From Ascidiaceihabitans sp. (GTDB lineage: Bacteria > Pseudomonadota > Alphaproteobacteria > Rhodobacterales > Rhodobacteraceae): a stretch of DNA of 64,000 nt. Below the pieces are notes generated by a model, which made no database searches, had not been told where the DNA came from, and saw only the letters and a list, made by a program, of their open reading frames with translations. Position numbers and translations under genes: made by a program. Position 1 is the stretch's first letter; every line of letters starts with the position of its first letter. Of this stretch, positions 16,518-26,243 are shown piece after piece. The DNA lies in contig JAPKAB010000001.1 in assembly GCA_028825475.1 (NCBI GenBank), positions 1 through 64,000 of the forward strand, given 5' to 3'.

Positions 16518-17729
16518 ATGAGCACGCAAACCTGTGACATCCTAATTTCCGGCGGCGGGATCGCGGGCCTTAGTGCGGCAGCTGCCTTTGGCACCGCGGG
16601 CTTTAGCGTCATTTGTGTTGACCCAACGCCCCCCATTACAGACCGTGAAGCGACGGGCGCCGACATGCGTTCCACCGCGATGATGCAGCCGGCGCGCGAT
16701 ATGCTGATGGCGGCGGGCATTTGGGATCACCTTGCACCCCATGCCGCCCCCTTGCAGATCATGCGGATCGTAGATGCAGGTGGTGAAAAGCCAGAGGCGC
16801 GGATCGTTAAGGATTTTAACGCCGCAGACATTTCTGATTTGCCGTTCGGTTGGAACTTTCCCAACTATGTGCTGCGCCGTGAGATGCTGGCCCGCCTTGA
16901 TGCGCTGCCAAACGTTGATTTCCGCCCCGGCACCGGAACCACCAGCCTGTTCACCCGCAGCCAAATGGCCAAAGTCACGCTAAGCGATGGCACCAAAGTA
17001 CAAACCAAACTGGTGATCGCAGCAGACGGGCGCAATTCCCCCATGCGCCAAGCTGCAGGAATTGACGTCACCACTAAACGCTATGGGCAAAAGGCACTGG
17101 CGTTCGCCGTGACGCACCCAATTCCACACGAAAACGTTTCCACCGAAATCCACCGCACTGGCGGCCCGTTCACCTTGGTGCCCCTGCCCGACTTCAACGG
17201 TTTGCCATGCTCTGCCGTGGTATGGATGGATGACGGGGCCAAATCACAGGCCCGCATGGACCTTGATACCGCAGCATTTGAGGAAGAAATGTCCGTGCGG
17301 TCCTGCCACCATTTCGGCCCCCTTACATTGGCCTCAAAGCGCAGCATCTGGCCCATCATCAGCCAAACCGCATCGGCCCTTAGCGGTCAACGTATCGCAC
17401 TGATCGCAGAAGCGGCGCATGTTGTGCCACCAATCGGGGCCCAAGGGCTGAACATGAGCCTGCGCGACATGGGTGCCTTGCTAGAGCTCGCGACCGCGCG
17501 ACCCGATGGATTGGGCGATGCAGAGATGTTGATGGCCTATGAAAAGGCCCGCATGGGCGATATCAAACTGCGCGTGCGCGGCATTGATCTGCTCAACCGC
17601 GCCAGTCAAGCGTCCAGCCCCGCGCTCCGCGATGCACGCGCTATGGGCCTGAATGCCCTGTATAATTTGGGTCCCGTGCGCAAGACTTTGATGCAGATGG
17701 GTTTAGGTGTGGCTGGCAAACAAGGTTAA
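16518..17729 (+). CDS. UbiH/UbiF family FAD-dependent hydroxylase
   Basis: A 403-residue flavoprotein monooxygenase of the UbiH/UbiF/VisC/COQ6 group. The FAD-binding GxGxxG motif is at residues 12-17 in SGGGIAGLSAAAAFG, the DG motif is LVIAADGRNSPMRQAAGI, and the C-terminal flavin motif is PPIGAQGLNMSLRDMGALLE. These enzymes place hydroxyl groups on the ubiquinone ring, and this is a likely ubiquinone-synthesis step. The exact ring position cannot be assigned by sequence alone. Its stop overlaps that of the convergent gene at 17726 by four bases. Confidence 0.92.
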   Translation: MSTQTCDILISGGGIAGLSAAAAFGTAGFSVICVDPTPPITDREATGADMRSTAMMQPARDMLMAAGIWDHLAPHAAPLQIMRIVDAGGEKPEARIVKDFNAADISDLPFGWNFPNYVLRREMLARLDALPNVDFRPGTGTTSLFTRSQMAKVTLSDGTKVQTKLVIAADGRNSPMRQAAGIDVTTKRYGQKALAFAVTHPIPHENVSTEIHRTGGPFTLVPLPDFNGLPCSAVVWMDDGAKSQARMDLDTAAFEEEMSVRSCHHFGPLTLASKRSIWPIISQTASALSGQRIALIAEAAHVVPPIGAQGLNMSLRDMGALLELATARPDGLGDAEMLMAYEKARMGDIKLRVRGIDLLNRASQASSPALRDARAMGLNALYNLGPVRKTLMQMGLGVAGKQG

Positions 17730-18100
17730 AGGTGACCTGACCACGTCAACCAAACGATAAAGCAAGTCACGATCACAATCAGGTTGAACACCATTCCACC
17801 AAACCAATGCAACACGCGGGTTTTGCGGCGTTCCTGAACATCAATCGCATCTAAGAACGTCATAATATCGGAATGGGCCGTGTTGATCGCGCCCATATCA
17901 ATCCGGCGCATCAGCTTTGGATTGCCACCCAAACCCTGCGCCTTAACGATAACAGCCGCCTGTTTGGCCAGTTTTTTGGGCAATAATCTACCGGCATGCG
18001 CCACCGCTTTGGTCAGGGTGCGACCACGCGCATTCAGCTTTGCCCTCAAGGCAAGGCGCACCTCTTCCGCTTTGGCGGTGATATCTGCCTGATAATCCAT
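17726..18100 (-). CDS. hypothetical protein with C-terminal membrane anchor
   Basis: The start is taken at ATG 18100, which has AAGGGC seven bases upstream; upstream methionines lack such a site. The 124-residue product is basic and helical for about 95 residues (MDYQADITAKAEEVRLALRA, then a K/R-rich part) and ends with one membrane helix, WFGGMVFNLIVIVTCFIVWLTW. This suggests a tail-anchored cytoplasmic protein. It resembles conserved Rhodobacterales hypotheticals, but I cannot name a family. It lies convergent to the UbiH-like gene and divergent from the esterase gene. Confidence 0.75.
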   Translation of the reverse strand: MDYQADITAKAEEVRLALRAKLNARGRTLTKAVAHAGRLLPKKLAKQAAVIVKAQGLGGNPKLMRRIDMGAINTAHSDIMTFLDAIDVQERRKTRVLHWFGGMVFNLIVIVTCFIVWLTWSGHL

Positions 18101-18176
18101 AGAGCCCTTAATAGAACGACGATCCACCGGCATCAATGCCCTAGCGCCCCCAGATCAAAGCAGCTAAATTGCAATC

Positions 18177-18941
18177 ATGTTGAATTACAATGAATTTGGG
18201 ACTGGTCCCACGCTTCTCATCGCCCACGGTCTTTATGGGTCTGCCAGAAATTGGGGCGTGATCGCCAAACGGCTCAGCGATACGCGCCGCGTTGTTGTGG
18301 TGGATATGCGCAACCACGGCGACAGCCCGCGTTTTGATACGCACAGCTATCCCGATATGGCCAACGATCTGGCCGAAGTCATTGAACACATCGGTGCACC
18401 TGTTGATGTGCTTGGTCACTCAATGGGCGGCAAAGCATCCATGGCCTTGGCCCTGACGCGTCCTGAATTGGTGCGAAGCTTGATCAGCGCAGATATCGCG
18501 CCCGTATCTTATACCCATTCCCAGATACATTTCATTGAAGCCATGCGCTCCGTCGATCTAAACACCGTCACCCGCCGAGCTGAAGCAAGTGAACAGCTAG
18601 AGGCACAAGGCGTGAGTGCAGAATTACAATCGTTCTTCACCCAATCCATTGATATATCAAACAAAGCTTGGAAACTGAACTTTGATGCGCTGGCTGCCGA
18701 CATGGACAAAATTCTCTCTTTCCCCACGCTCGCTGGCTCATATGACGGCCCCACCCTGTTCTTGTCAGGCGCAGAATCTGATTATGTGACCCGTGAACAC
18801 CGCCCAATTATCAAGCCGCTGTTCCCAAATGCTCGCTTTGCGAAAATTCCAGAATCCGGTCATTGGCTACATTCTGAGCGCCCGCGTGCCTTTGAATCTG
18901 CAGTGCGTGCATACCTTGATGCGGTCTCAAAACTAGGCTAA
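18177..18941 (+). CDS. alpha/beta hydrolase (YbfF-like esterase)
   Basis: A 254-residue alpha/beta hydrolase. The oxyanion region is LLIAHGLYGSARNWG, the nucleophile elbow is GHSMGG, the acid is probably the aspartate of GAESDYV, and the histidine is in SGHWLHSERP. The pattern MLNYNEFGTGPTLLIAHGLY is like the E. coli YbfF esterase, active on short acyl or acyl-CoA esters. No signal peptide is present. It lies 200 bp before carB on the same strand, with no visible functional tie. Confidence 0.92.
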   Translation: MLNYNEFGTGPTLLIAHGLYGSARNWGVIAKRLSDTRRVVVVDMRNHGDSPRFDTHSYPDMANDLAEVIEHIGAPVDVLGHSMGGKASMALALTRPELVRSLISADIAPVSYTHSQIHFIEAMRSVDLNTVTRRAEASEQLEAQGVSAELQSFFTQSIDISNKAWKLNFDALAADMDKILSFPTLAGSYDGPTLFLSGAESDYVTREHRPIIKPLFPNARFAKIPESGHWLHSERPRAFESAVRAYLDAVSKLG

Positions 18942-19142
18942 TTTCCGGCATAAACCGGTGAAGTGGCTGATGGTCCAAGGACCGTCGAGCATCGTGCAAC
19001 AAAAACGGCCAAAAAACACCGTCAAATGTATCTCAAAAAGTGCATCAACCCTTGCACCTGCTGTCCCCAAGCCTATAACCCACGACAATTTGCGGCGCAT
19101 CGGGTAAGCCGTAACCAACCGAACATATAAGGGGCTGCCGCC

Positions 19143-22100
19143 ATGCCAAAGAGAACTGATATCAAGTCGATCATGATCATTGGTGCGGGGCCTATTGTAA
19201 TTGGGCAAGCCTGCGAATTTGACTACTCTGGCGCACAGGCTTGTAAAGCCCTTCGCGAAGAGGGTTATCGTATCATCCTTGTGAACTCGAACCCAGCAAC
19301 AATCATGACCGACCCGGGCCTTGCCGATGCGACCTACATCGAGCCGATCACCCCAGAAGTCGTTGCCAAAATCATCGAAAAAGAACGCCCAGATGCATTG
19401 CTGCCAACGATGGGCGGACAGACTGGTCTAAACACCTCGCTTGCGCTTGAGGAAATGGGCATTTTGAAAAAATACAACGTCGAAATGATCGGCGCGAAAC
19501 GCGAAGCCATTGAAATGGCAGAAGACCGCCAGTTGTTCCGCGAAGCCATGGACCGTCTTGGCATCGAAAACCCGAAGGCTACAATCGTCACGGCCCCCAA
19601 AGGTGAAGACGGTAAAAAAGACCTTGCCGCTGGCGTCGCACTGGCCGTTGATTCACTGGATTACGTCGGCCTACCAGCCATCATTCGTCCTGCATTTACC
19701 ATGGGCGGCACAGGCGGCGGCATCGCCTACAACCGCGAAGATTACGAACACTTCTGCCGTACTGGCATGGACGCTTCACCTGTCGGTCAGATCCTTGTGG
19801 ACGAGTCCCTAATTGGTTGGAAAGAGTTCGAGATGGAAGTGGTCCGCGACACTGCCGACAACGCCATCATCGTCTGCGCCATCGAAAATATCGATCCAAT
19901 GGGCGTGCACACAGGTGATTCCATCACTGTGGCCCCAGCGCTGACATTGACCGACAAAGAATACCAAATCATGCGCAACCACTCCATCGCGGTTCTGCGC
20001 GAAATTGGCGTGGAAACGGGCGGGTCAAACGTACAATGGGCCGTGAACCCGGCGGACGGCCGCATGGTTGTGATTGAGATGAACCCACGTGTGTCACGTT
20101 CTTCTGCGCTGGCTTCCAAGGCGACAGGTTTCCCGATTGCTAAGATTGCAGCGAAATTGGCTGTGGGCTTTACGCTGGACGAGTTGGACAATGACATCAC
20201 TGGTGTAACACCAGCGTCCTTTGAGCCAACAATCGATTACGTCGTCACCAAGATCCCAAAATTCGCATTCGAAAAATTCCCGGGCTCAGAACCCTATCTT
20301 ACAACCGCGATGAAATCGGTTGGCGAAACCATGGCGATTGGCCGCACGATCCACGAGAGCTTGCAAAAGGCCCTCGCGTCCATGGAATCTGGCCTAACCG
20401 GTTTTGACGAAGTTGAAATTCCGGGCGCGCCTGACAAAGCAGCTGTGGTCAAAGCTATTAGCATGACCACCCCAGACCGTATGCGCACCATTGCCCAAGC
20501 CATGCGTCACGGCCTGACAGACGATGAAATCTACGGCGTCACAATGTTTGATCCATGGTTCCTCGCTCGTATCCGCGAGATCGTTGAAACCGAAGAAGAC
20601 GTGCGCAAGAACGGCCTACCACTCACTGAGGAAGGCATCCGTCACCTCAAGATGATGGGCTTTACCGACGCGCGCCTTGGAAACCTGACGGGCCGCACGG
20701 AAGACAACGTACGCCGCGCACGTCGCAACCTTGGCGTTAAGGCCAGCTTCAAACGCATCGACACATGTGCTGCTGAGTTTGAGGCACAAACGCCATACAT
20801 GTATTCCACCTATGAGGCCCCAATGATGGGCGAAGTGGAATGTGAAGTACGTCCATCTGACCGCAACAAAGTGGTTATCTTGGGTGGCGGTCCAAACCGC
20901 ATCGGCCAAGGTATCGAATTTGACTACTGCTGCTGCCACGCCTGCTTTGCGCTGACAGACGCCGGTTATGAAACCATCATGATCAACTGTAACCCCGAAA
21001 CAGTTTCAACGGATTACGACACATCTGATCGCCTGTACTTTGAGCCAGTGACATTTGAACACGTGATGGAAATCCTGTCCAAAGAACAAGAAAACGGCAC
21101 GCTGCACGGTGTGATCGTTCAGTTCGGCGGCCAAACACCATTGAAAATCGCACAGGCGCTAGAGGATGAAGGCATCCGAATCCTTGGCACCACACCAGAC
21201 GCCATCGACTTGGCCGAAGACCGTGAGCGTTTCCAAGAGTTGGTTCAAAACCTTGGCCTAAAACAGCCACACAATGGCTTGGCCCACTCTGACGAAGAAG
21301 CCCTCGCGATCGCGGGCGACATCGGCTTCCCATTGGTTATCCGCCCATCTTACGTTCTAGGTGGTCGCGCGATGGAAATCGTACGCGATCAGGCACAGCT
21401 TGAACGCTACATCTCTGAAGCAGTTGTGGTTTCCGGCGACAGCCCTGTTCTGCTAGATCATTACCTATCTGGCGCAGTCGAACTTGACGTTGATGCGATC
21501 AGCGACGGCAAAGACGTGCACGTAGCAGGCATCATGCAGCACATCGAAGAAGCAGGCGTTCACTCAGGTGACAGTGCATGTTCCTTGCCGCCCTATTCCC
21601 TGAGCAAAGAGATCATCGACGAAATCAAAGTACAGACCAAAGCACTTGCACACGGTCTAAACGTTGTTGGCTTGATGAACATTCAGTTCGCAGTCAAAGC
21701 CAACGAACAAGGCGAAGACGAAATCTTCCTGATCGAAGTGAACCCACGCGCCTCGCGCACAGTGCCGTTCGTTGCCAAAGCAACAGACAGCGCCATCGCG
21801 TCTATCGCCGCGCGGGTTATGGCGGGCGAACCATTGTCCAACTTCCCGCTTCGCGCACCATATCGCGAAAACGCGGATTACAGCGAAACCATTCCACTGG
21901 GCGATCCGATGACATTGGCAGATCCAGACATGCCATGGTTCTCGGTCAAAGAGGCTGTATTGCCCTTTGCCCGCTTCCCAGGTGTGGACACAATCCTTGG
22001 GCCAGAAATGCGCTCGACTGGTGAAGTTATGGGTTGGGATCGCGATTTCCCACGTGCATTCTTGAAGGCACAAATGGGCGCTGGTGTAATCCTACCATCG

Positions 22101-22490
22101 ACCGGTTGCGTGTTCATCTCAATTAAGGACGCGGACAAAACCGCTGACATGCTTGAGGCGGCAACGGTTCTAACCGAACTTGGCTTCACATTCGTTGGCA
22201 CCAAAGGCACGGCAAAATGGCTTGTCGAAAATGACATTCCATGTGGCCCAGCCAACAAGGTCTATGAGGGCCGCCCAGACATCACTGACTTGATGAAGGA
22301 CGAGAAGATTCACCTCGTAATGAACACAACGGAAGGCGCACAAGCGGTTGAAGACTCCAAATCAATCCGCTCAATCGCACTGTATGACAAAATCCCATAC
22401 TACACGACCGCAGCAGGCAGCCACGCGGCTGCACTTGCGATCAAGGCGCAAGCTGAGGGCGATCTGGTTGTTAAATCCCTGCAGGGCTAA
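19143..22490 (+). CDS. carB: carbamoyl-phosphate synthase large subunit
   Basis: CarB makes carbamoyl phosphate from bicarbonate, two ATP and ammonia passed from CarA. The 1115-residue protein shows the tandem ATP-grasp halves: the first opens [20 protein letters not shown], the second has [20 protein letters not shown]. The allosteric MGS-like domain forms the last 140 residues ([18 protein letters not shown]). It is about 40 residues longer than the E. coli protein, with small insertions such as the KGEDGKKDL stretch near 155. The start has AAGGGG upstream. A clear terminator follows at 22512. Confidence 0.98.
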   Translation: MPKRTDIKSIMIIGAGPIVIGQACEFDYSGAQACKALREEGYRIILVNSNPATIMTDPGLADATYIEPITPEVVAKIIEKERPDALLPTMGGQTGLNTSLALEEMGILKKYNVEMIGAKREAIEMAEDRQLFREAMDRLGIENPKATIVTAPKGEDGKKDLAAGVALAVDSLDYVGLPAIIRPAFTMGGTGGGIAYNREDYEHFCRTGMDASPVGQILVDESLIGWKEFEMEVVRDTADNAIIVCAIENIDPMGVHTGDSITVAPALTLTDKEYQIMRNHSIAVLREIGVETGGSNVQWAVNPADGRMVVIEMNPRVSRSSALASKATGFPIAKIAAKLAVGFTLDELDNDITGVTPASFEPTIDYVVTKIPKFAFEKFPGSEPYLTTAMKSVGETMAIGRTIHESLQKALASMESGLTGFDEVEIPGAPDKAAVVKAISMTTPDRMRTIAQAMRHGLTDDEIYGVTMFDPWFLARIREIVETEEDVRKNGLPLTEEGIRHLKMMGFTDARLGNLTGRTEDNVRRARRNLGVKASFKRIDTCAAEFEAQTPYMYSTYEAPMMGEVECEVRPSDRNKVVILGGGPNRIGQGIEFDYCCCHACFALTDAGYETIMINCNPETVSTDYDTSDRLYFEPVTFEHVMEILSKEQENGTLHGVIVQFGGQTPLKIAQALEDEGIRILGTTPDAIDLAEDRERFQELVQNLGLKQPHNGLAHSDEEALAIAGDIGFPLVIRPSYVLGGRAMEIVRDQAQLERYISEAVVVSGDSPVLLDHYLSGAVELDVDAISDGKDVHVAGIMQHIEEAGVHSGDSACSLPPYSLSKEIIDEIKVQTKALAHGLNVVGLMNIQFAVKANEQGEDEIFLIEVNPRASRTVPFVAKATDSAIASIAARVMAGEPLSNFPLRAPYRENADYSETIPLGDPMTLADPDMPWFSVKEAVLPFARFPGVDTILGPEMRSTGEVMGWDRDFPRAFLKAQMGAGVILPSTGCVFISIKDADKTADMLEAATVLTELGFTFVGTKGTAKWLVENDIPCGPANKVYEGRPDITDLMKDEKIHLVMNTTEGAQAVEDSKSIRSIALYDKIPYYTTAAGSHAAALAIKAQAEGDLVVKSLQG

Positions 22491-22511
22491 ATAGCCGACG
22501 ATCAAATTTTC

Positions 22512-22548
22512 AAAGCCGCGCTGACAATCAGTCACCGCGGCTTTTTTT
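22512..22548 (+). terminator. rho-independent terminator after carB
   Basis: AAAGCCGCG (22512-22520) pairs with CGCGGCTTT (22536-22544), an inner CTGA/TCAG pair extends the fold, and a run of T follows. Confidence 0.92.
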
Positions 22549-22642
22549 ATGCCAAAACCCGCCTACTGCACTTTGACTGGTTTCGGGGTAGTCTGATATA
22601 TTGAACGTCACCGCCTAAATCCCATCAAAAGGTTAATCCCAA

Positions 22643-22717
22643 ATGCGCTTATGTATTACTCTGCTTATTTTCGCGTCCCTCACCGCCTGTGGTGTGCCCT
22701 TCGTACCGTTCGTTTGA
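22643..22717 (+). CDS. 24-residue lipoprotein
   Basis: ATG 22643 opens a 24-codon frame that encodes MRLCITLLIFASLTAC, then GVPFVPFV and a stop. This is a complete lipoprotein signal with lipobox LTAC (cysteine 16) and a mature peptide of only nine residues, CGVPFVPFV. AAAGG lies nine bases upstream. Tiny lipoproteins of this form, with a GVPFVPF tail, occur in Roseobacter genomes as I remember them. They may act like entericidin-type membrane peptides, but that is inference. It stands between the carB terminator and a palindrome-rich gap. Confidence 0.72.
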   Translation: MRLCITLLIFASLTACGVPFVPFV

Positions 22718-22764
22718 ACACGCGTTAACCAAATTTGGGCCTGTGATCTGCAAAAGTGATCAGA

Positions 22765-22796
22765 CTGTACAGATTGAGGTGAAAACTGTGCAGTTT
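22765..22796. promoter_or_regulatory. two ACTGTxCAG dyads
   Basis: CTGTACAG at 22765-22772 is a perfect palindrome. AAACTGTGCAGTTT at 22783-22796 is palindromic except for its two centre bases. The half-site ACTGTACA recurs in both arms of the larger inverted repeat 40 bp downstream. This looks like a cluster of binding sites for one dimeric regulator. Confidence 0.5.
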
Positions 22797-22836
22797 GACC
22801 CAAATCCAGCAAACGCTTTGATTTTTCGTGTACCCT

Positions 22837-22869
22837 AAATGTACAGTTCAAGGGGTGAACTGTACATTT
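22837..22869. promoter_or_regulatory. 14-bp inverted repeat, operator or terminator
   Basis: AAATGTACAGTTCA (22837-22850) and TGAACTGTACATTT (22856-22869) are perfect inverted arms around the loop AGGGG. Five T end the right arm, so it could act as a terminator for the small lipoprotein gene. Its arms carry the same ACTGTACA word as the dyads upstream, which favours an operator reading. Confidence 0.55.
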
Positions 22870-22905
22870 TTGCTGCCTTTTAACCACCACAGCACAACTA
22901 TTCCC

Positions 22906-22919
22906 CTAGGTTAACCTAG
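22906..22919. promoter_or_regulatory. 14-bp palindrome CTAGGTTAACCTAG
   Basis: A perfect 14-bp palindrome 62 bp before the KAS III-like gene start. Its sequence differs from the ACTGTACA dyads, so it would be the site of another regulator or a promoter element. Confidence 0.45.
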
Positions 22920-22981
22920 CGTCCTGTGTTGACCTTGACGCCATTTCTTGGCCAACTCAGTTAACTGTGAGAGGTCAGCAT

Positions 22982-24106
22982 ATGTACACACCAGCAATCA
23001 CCGGCACTGGGGTTTTCACCCCTGAAAACACAATCAGCAACGCCGAGTTGGTGAAGTCATTCAACGCTTATGCAGACAAATTCAACCTCCAGAACGCAGA
23101 CCAAATTGAAGCAGGGAACGTCACGGCGCAGGCCCATTCATCTGAAGAATTCATAGTCAAAGCATCTGGCATTCATAGTCGTTATGTTATTGATAAGGAA
23201 GGAATTTTAGACCCTGACGTGATGCACCCATTGATGCGTCAGCGCGAAGATGATGAACCATCCTTGATGGCCGAAATGGCGTTGGACGCTGCCCTAAAGG
23301 CGCTTAAGGCTGCAGGTAAAACCCCTGCCGATGTAGACGCCGTCATCTGCGCTGCCTCTAACCTAGAACGCGCCTATCCAGCCGTTGCTATCGAGATCCA
23401 AGAGCTGCTTGGCATCAAAGGCTTTGCTTTTGACATGAATGTTGCCTGCTCATCCGCAACTTTTGGCCTGCAATTGGCCGCTGATATGATCAAAAGTGGT
23501 AGTATTTCCAGTGCCTTAGTTGTTAACCCCGAGATTTGTTCGGCTCACCTAGAGTGGCGGGATCGCGATTGCCACTTCATCTTTGGAGATGTTGCAACTG
23601 CCACGCTTGTTGAACGATCAGAAGATGCAAGTGGTCCATATTTTGAAATAAAATCAACGCGTTGCGCGACCGACTTTTCGAACAACATCCGAAACAACAA
23701 CGGCTTTTTGCGCCGTCCCCGCCCAGACGGCACCGCCGATCGCCGCGACATGCAGTTCATGCAAAACGGGCGCAAAGTGTTCAAAGAGGTGTTGCCAATG
23801 GTCAGTGCCCACATCGGATCACACATGGGCGATGAAGGCATACAAGCCACTGATTTAAAACGCCTTTGGCTTCACCAAGCCAACAAATCCATGAACGATT
23901 TTATCGGTAAAAAGGTGCTGGGACGCACCCCTGAAGACGGCGAACAACCCAACATCTTGCAAGACTATGCAAACACATCCTCAGCCGGATCAATCATCGC
24001 ATTCTCAAAATATTCCAATGACTTAGATGATGGCGATTATGGCCTGATCTGTTCATTCGGTGCTGGGTATTCTGTGGGTTCCGTGATCGTTCAGCGCCGC
24101 GGCTAA
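22982..24106 (+). CDS. beta-ketoacyl-ACP synthase III-like protein
   Basis: A thiolase-fold condensing enzyme of 374 residues with the catalytic triad C156 (NVACSSATF), H298 (WLHQANKSMN) and N331 (ANTSSAGS). It is longer than housekeeping FabH (about 320) because of insertions near 30-55 and 230-260, and belongs to the group of longer KAS III proteins. It probably condenses an acyl-CoA with malonyl-ACP; the product is unknown. ATG 22982 has GAGGT eight bases upstream and is preferred to GTG 22967. Several palindromes lie in the 260 bp upstream, suggesting dedicated regulation. Confidence 0.9.
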   Translation: MYTPAITGTGVFTPENTISNAELVKSFNAYADKFNLQNADQIEAGNVTAQAHSSEEFIVKASGIHSRYVIDKEGILDPDVMHPLMRQREDDEPSLMAEMALDAALKALKAAGKTPADVDAVICAASNLERAYPAVAIEIQELLGIKGFAFDMNVACSSATFGLQLAADMIKSGSISSALVVNPEICSAHLEWRDRDCHFIFGDVATATLVERSEDASGPYFEIKSTRCATDFSNNIRNNNGFLRRPRPDGTADRRDMQFMQNGRKVFKEVLPMVSAHIGSHMGDEGIQATDLKRLWLHQANKSMNDFIGKKVLGRTPEDGEQPNILQDYANTSSAGSIIAFSKYSNDLDDGDYGLICSFGAGYSVGSVIVQRRG

Positions 24107-24111
24107 ACGAT

Positions 24112-24825
24112 CTACTTTTTGGAAACGCGTTTGTTGGTTTCTTCAGCCGTTTCAACACGTTCTGAATAGCGATCGACCAAATAGTCAGATCGCCCACGCA
24201 CTATCCACGTGAACTTGGTCAATTCTTCCATCACGTCAACAATGCGGGAATAAAATGGTCCCTCAGGCAAGCGCCCTTTACCGTCAAACTCAAGCCAAGC
24301 CTTTGGAATACTTGATTGATTAGGAATCGTCACCATCCGCATCCAACGCCCTAAAATGCGCATCTGGTTGACGGCATTGAACGATTGCGATCCTCCACAG
24401 ACCTGCATGATTGCTAGAGTTTTGCCCTGCGTCGGACGAATACCACCCTGGCCCGAAAGTGGGATCCAATCGATCTGGGTTTTCATAACACCCGTCATCG
24501 CACCATGACGTTCAGGACTGGACCAAACCATCCCCTCCGACCAAATCGCAAGTTCGCGTAATTCAACGACTTTAGGATGATCAACGTTCTCGTCATCAAC
24601 CAACGGTAAGCCCGTTGGGTTATAGATTCGCGTCTCGCAGCCCAAGTGCTTCAAAACACGTGCTGATTCTTCGACGGCCTTGCGTGAATAACTTGCACCG
24701 CGCAGCGATCCGTACAGCAACAGAATGCGTGGCGGATGCCCGTCGTCGCCGGGTGCCTGTAGCGCTTCACTGTCGATGCTTGGCAGCAGCGTTTCGTCTA
24801 ACGCAGGCAGATCAGGATTAGCCAT
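24112..24825 (-). CDS. arsH: ArsH, NADPH-dependent FMN reductase
   Basis: The 237-residue protein has the flavodoxin-like FMN site [12 protein letters not shown] and the ArsH-specific stretches [40 protein letters not shown] and [10 protein letters not shown]. ArsH reduces azo dyes, quinones or chromate and oxidises trivalent organoarsenicals in various bacteria. No other ars gene is nearby. Its start overlaps the end of the upstream CII-like gene by eight bases, so they are cotranscribed. The stop lies 5 bp from that of the convergent KAS III gene. Confidence 0.95.
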   Translation of the reverse strand: MANPDLPALDETLLPSIDSEALQAPGDDGHPPRILLLYGSLRGASYSRKAVEESARVLKHLGCETRIYNPTGLPLVDDENVDHPKVVELRELAIWSEGMVWSSPERHGAMTGVMKTQIDWIPLSGQGGIRPTQGKTLAIMQVCGGSQSFNAVNQMRILGRWMRMVTIPNQSSIPKAWLEFDGKGRLPEGPFYSRIVDVMEELTKFTWIVRGRSDYLVDRYSERVETAEETNKRVSKK

Positions 24826-25276
24826 TTTCGTCTTCGAGATGAAGTTTCATATCGATCAAGACCTGTTGTAACAATGACGTTTCTTTTAACAAACGCTTTG
24901 CTTCATTCACCGTAATAATGCCATCTTCTATGGATTGCTGATACTCGGACATAAGCATCGCAAACCGTTGACTTAAAGCAATAATATCAGAATTCACACC
25001 ACCAGTTTTTGGTGAATTTGATCGGCGCTCGTCATGTGACAAGGTGATGCCTTGAAGCTCTGCAAGGGCACTTGTAACGTGCGGATAACCGGCAGCTTTT
25101 TCCAAATTGATAACGGCATCAATCGGCATGAAGCGGTCGCTATGTTCAGGATGATCAGAATAATAACGTCCTAATGTGGCTTTAGATTTGCCTGTAAGTT
25201 CGCATGCTGGCTCAATCCCGACGTCCTTAACAAGTGTCTCGGTATACTTTTTAAGGTAACTGCCATGTCCGGCCAT
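24818..25276 (-). CDS. phage CII-like regulatory protein (putative)
   Basis: A 152-residue protein. The N-terminal half includes [20 protein letters not shown] and [19 protein letters not shown], which reads like a helix-turn-helix followed by the short helix found in phage CII-type regulators. The C-terminal half ([20 protein letters not shown] onward) is a long amphipathic helix suited to oligomer formation. I infer a DNA-binding role. It directly precedes arsH with an eight-base overlap. A promoter region of about 380 bp separates it from tdk and contains AT-rich dyads. It may be a domesticated phage gene; the family call is tentative. Confidence 0.65.
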   Translation of the reverse strand: MAGHGSYLKKYTETLVKDVGIEPACELTGKSKATLGRYYSDHPEHSDRFMPIDAVINLEKAAGYPHVTSALAELQGITLSHDERRSNSPKTGGVNSDIIALSQRFAMLMSEYQQSIEDGIITVNEAKRLLKETSLLQQVLIDMKLHLEDENG

Positions 25277-25658
25277 AATCGTATCCCCATCTTCCCCATT
25301 GCCCCCACAAAATTGCTATGGGGAACCTAACGCTTCTTTTCCCATTTTTTTGATGAAAATAAAACGTCAATTTACGCCTATCCCAATTTATTGGGAATTA
25401 ACGAGTAACCGATGCTGCCGCATCTGTTTCAAGGGTGGAGTTTTTCTTATCTAATCGTTGGGCCTTTTGGCCAACCCAGTCGTTATTTTCTTTGTTTTAC
25501 TGCCAACTTTACGAGTTCTATTTTGCACCATCCCTCGGGCTTTGCCCCGCAAGATGTATTTTTCAGTTGGCACAAAACTACAATGATGACTTGGTACGGT
25601 TGGTGGCTTTTGGCTCCACCCCGCTTGTCCTCAATTTCCGCTCAGCGTAATAGGGCAT
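25277..25658. other. divergent intergenic region, CII-like gene / tdk
   Basis: Nothing here looks coding. It includes a dyad CCCAAT-TT-ATTGGG at 25382-25395 and an interrupted CCCCAT...ATGGGG pair close to the CII-like gene start, which could be autoregulatory sites. A GC-rich foldback CGGGC-TTT-GCCCCG lies about 120 bp before tdk. The stretch is AT- and pyrimidine-rich on the plus strand. Confidence 0.45.
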
Positions 25659-26243
25659 ATGGCTAAGTTATACTTCCACTATTCTACAATGAATGCCGGC
25701 AAATCGACGGTATTGCTTCAGGCGGCGCACAATTACCGTGAGCGCGGTATGGAGCCTTATTTACTTACTGCACAGTTCGATAATCGTGCTGGTAAGGGGA
25801 AAATTGCATCAAGAATCGGGATCGGTACGGCTGCTGATACCTTTGGCGAAAACGACGATTTATTTCTAAAGATTGAGGCGCAAACCAAAGCCGTCGATCT
25901 GGCCTGTGTTTTTATCGATGAGGCACAGTTTTTATCGAAGGATCAGGTTTGGCAATTGGCGCGTGCTGTCGATGATTTACATGTTCCGGTGATGTGCTAC
26001 GGCCTTCGTGTTGATTTCAGAGGTGAACTGTTCCCTGGCTCCGCCACTTTGCTCGCTTTAGCTGATGAAATGCGTGAAATCAGAACCATCTGCCACTGTG
26101 GAAAACGTGCAACAATGGTTGTGCGCCAAGACGAGAACAAGAATGTTCTAACCGGTGGTGAACAAGTGCAAATCGGCGGCAACGAAACCTATGTTTCACT
26201 TTGCCGTCGTCATTGGCGTATTGCTGTCGGCGACAAAGCTTAG
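25659..26243 (+). CDS. tdk: thymidine kinase
   Basis: Tdk phosphorylates thymidine to dTMP in the salvage pathway. The 194-residue protein is of the type II (bacterial/TK1) class: P-loop MNAGKSTVLL (residues 11-20), the DEAQF box in CVFIDEAQFLSKDQ, and the zinc-binding lasso with CHCGK and a C-terminal CRRH pair. No gap or shift is seen. Its stop overlaps the end of the convergent dehydrogenase gene by four bases. Confidence 0.97.
   Translation: MAKLYFHYSTMNAGKSTVLLQAAHNYRERGMEPYLLTAQFDNRAGKGKIASRIGIGTAADTFGENDDLFLKIEAQTKAVDLACVFIDEAQFLSKDQVWQLARAVDDLHVPVMCYGLRVDFRGELFPGSATLLALADEMREIRTICHCGKRATMVVRQDENKNVLTGGEQVQIGGNETYVSLCRRHWRIAVGDKA

Noticed and set aside
20616-22258. Several long minus-strand and alternate frames in carB
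   Set aside because: All are covered by the intact carB frame and show no domain of their own.
25412-25666. 84-codon plus-strand frame before tdk
   Set aside because: Aromatic- and proline-rich, no ribosome site, overlaps the tdk start; not convincing as a protein.
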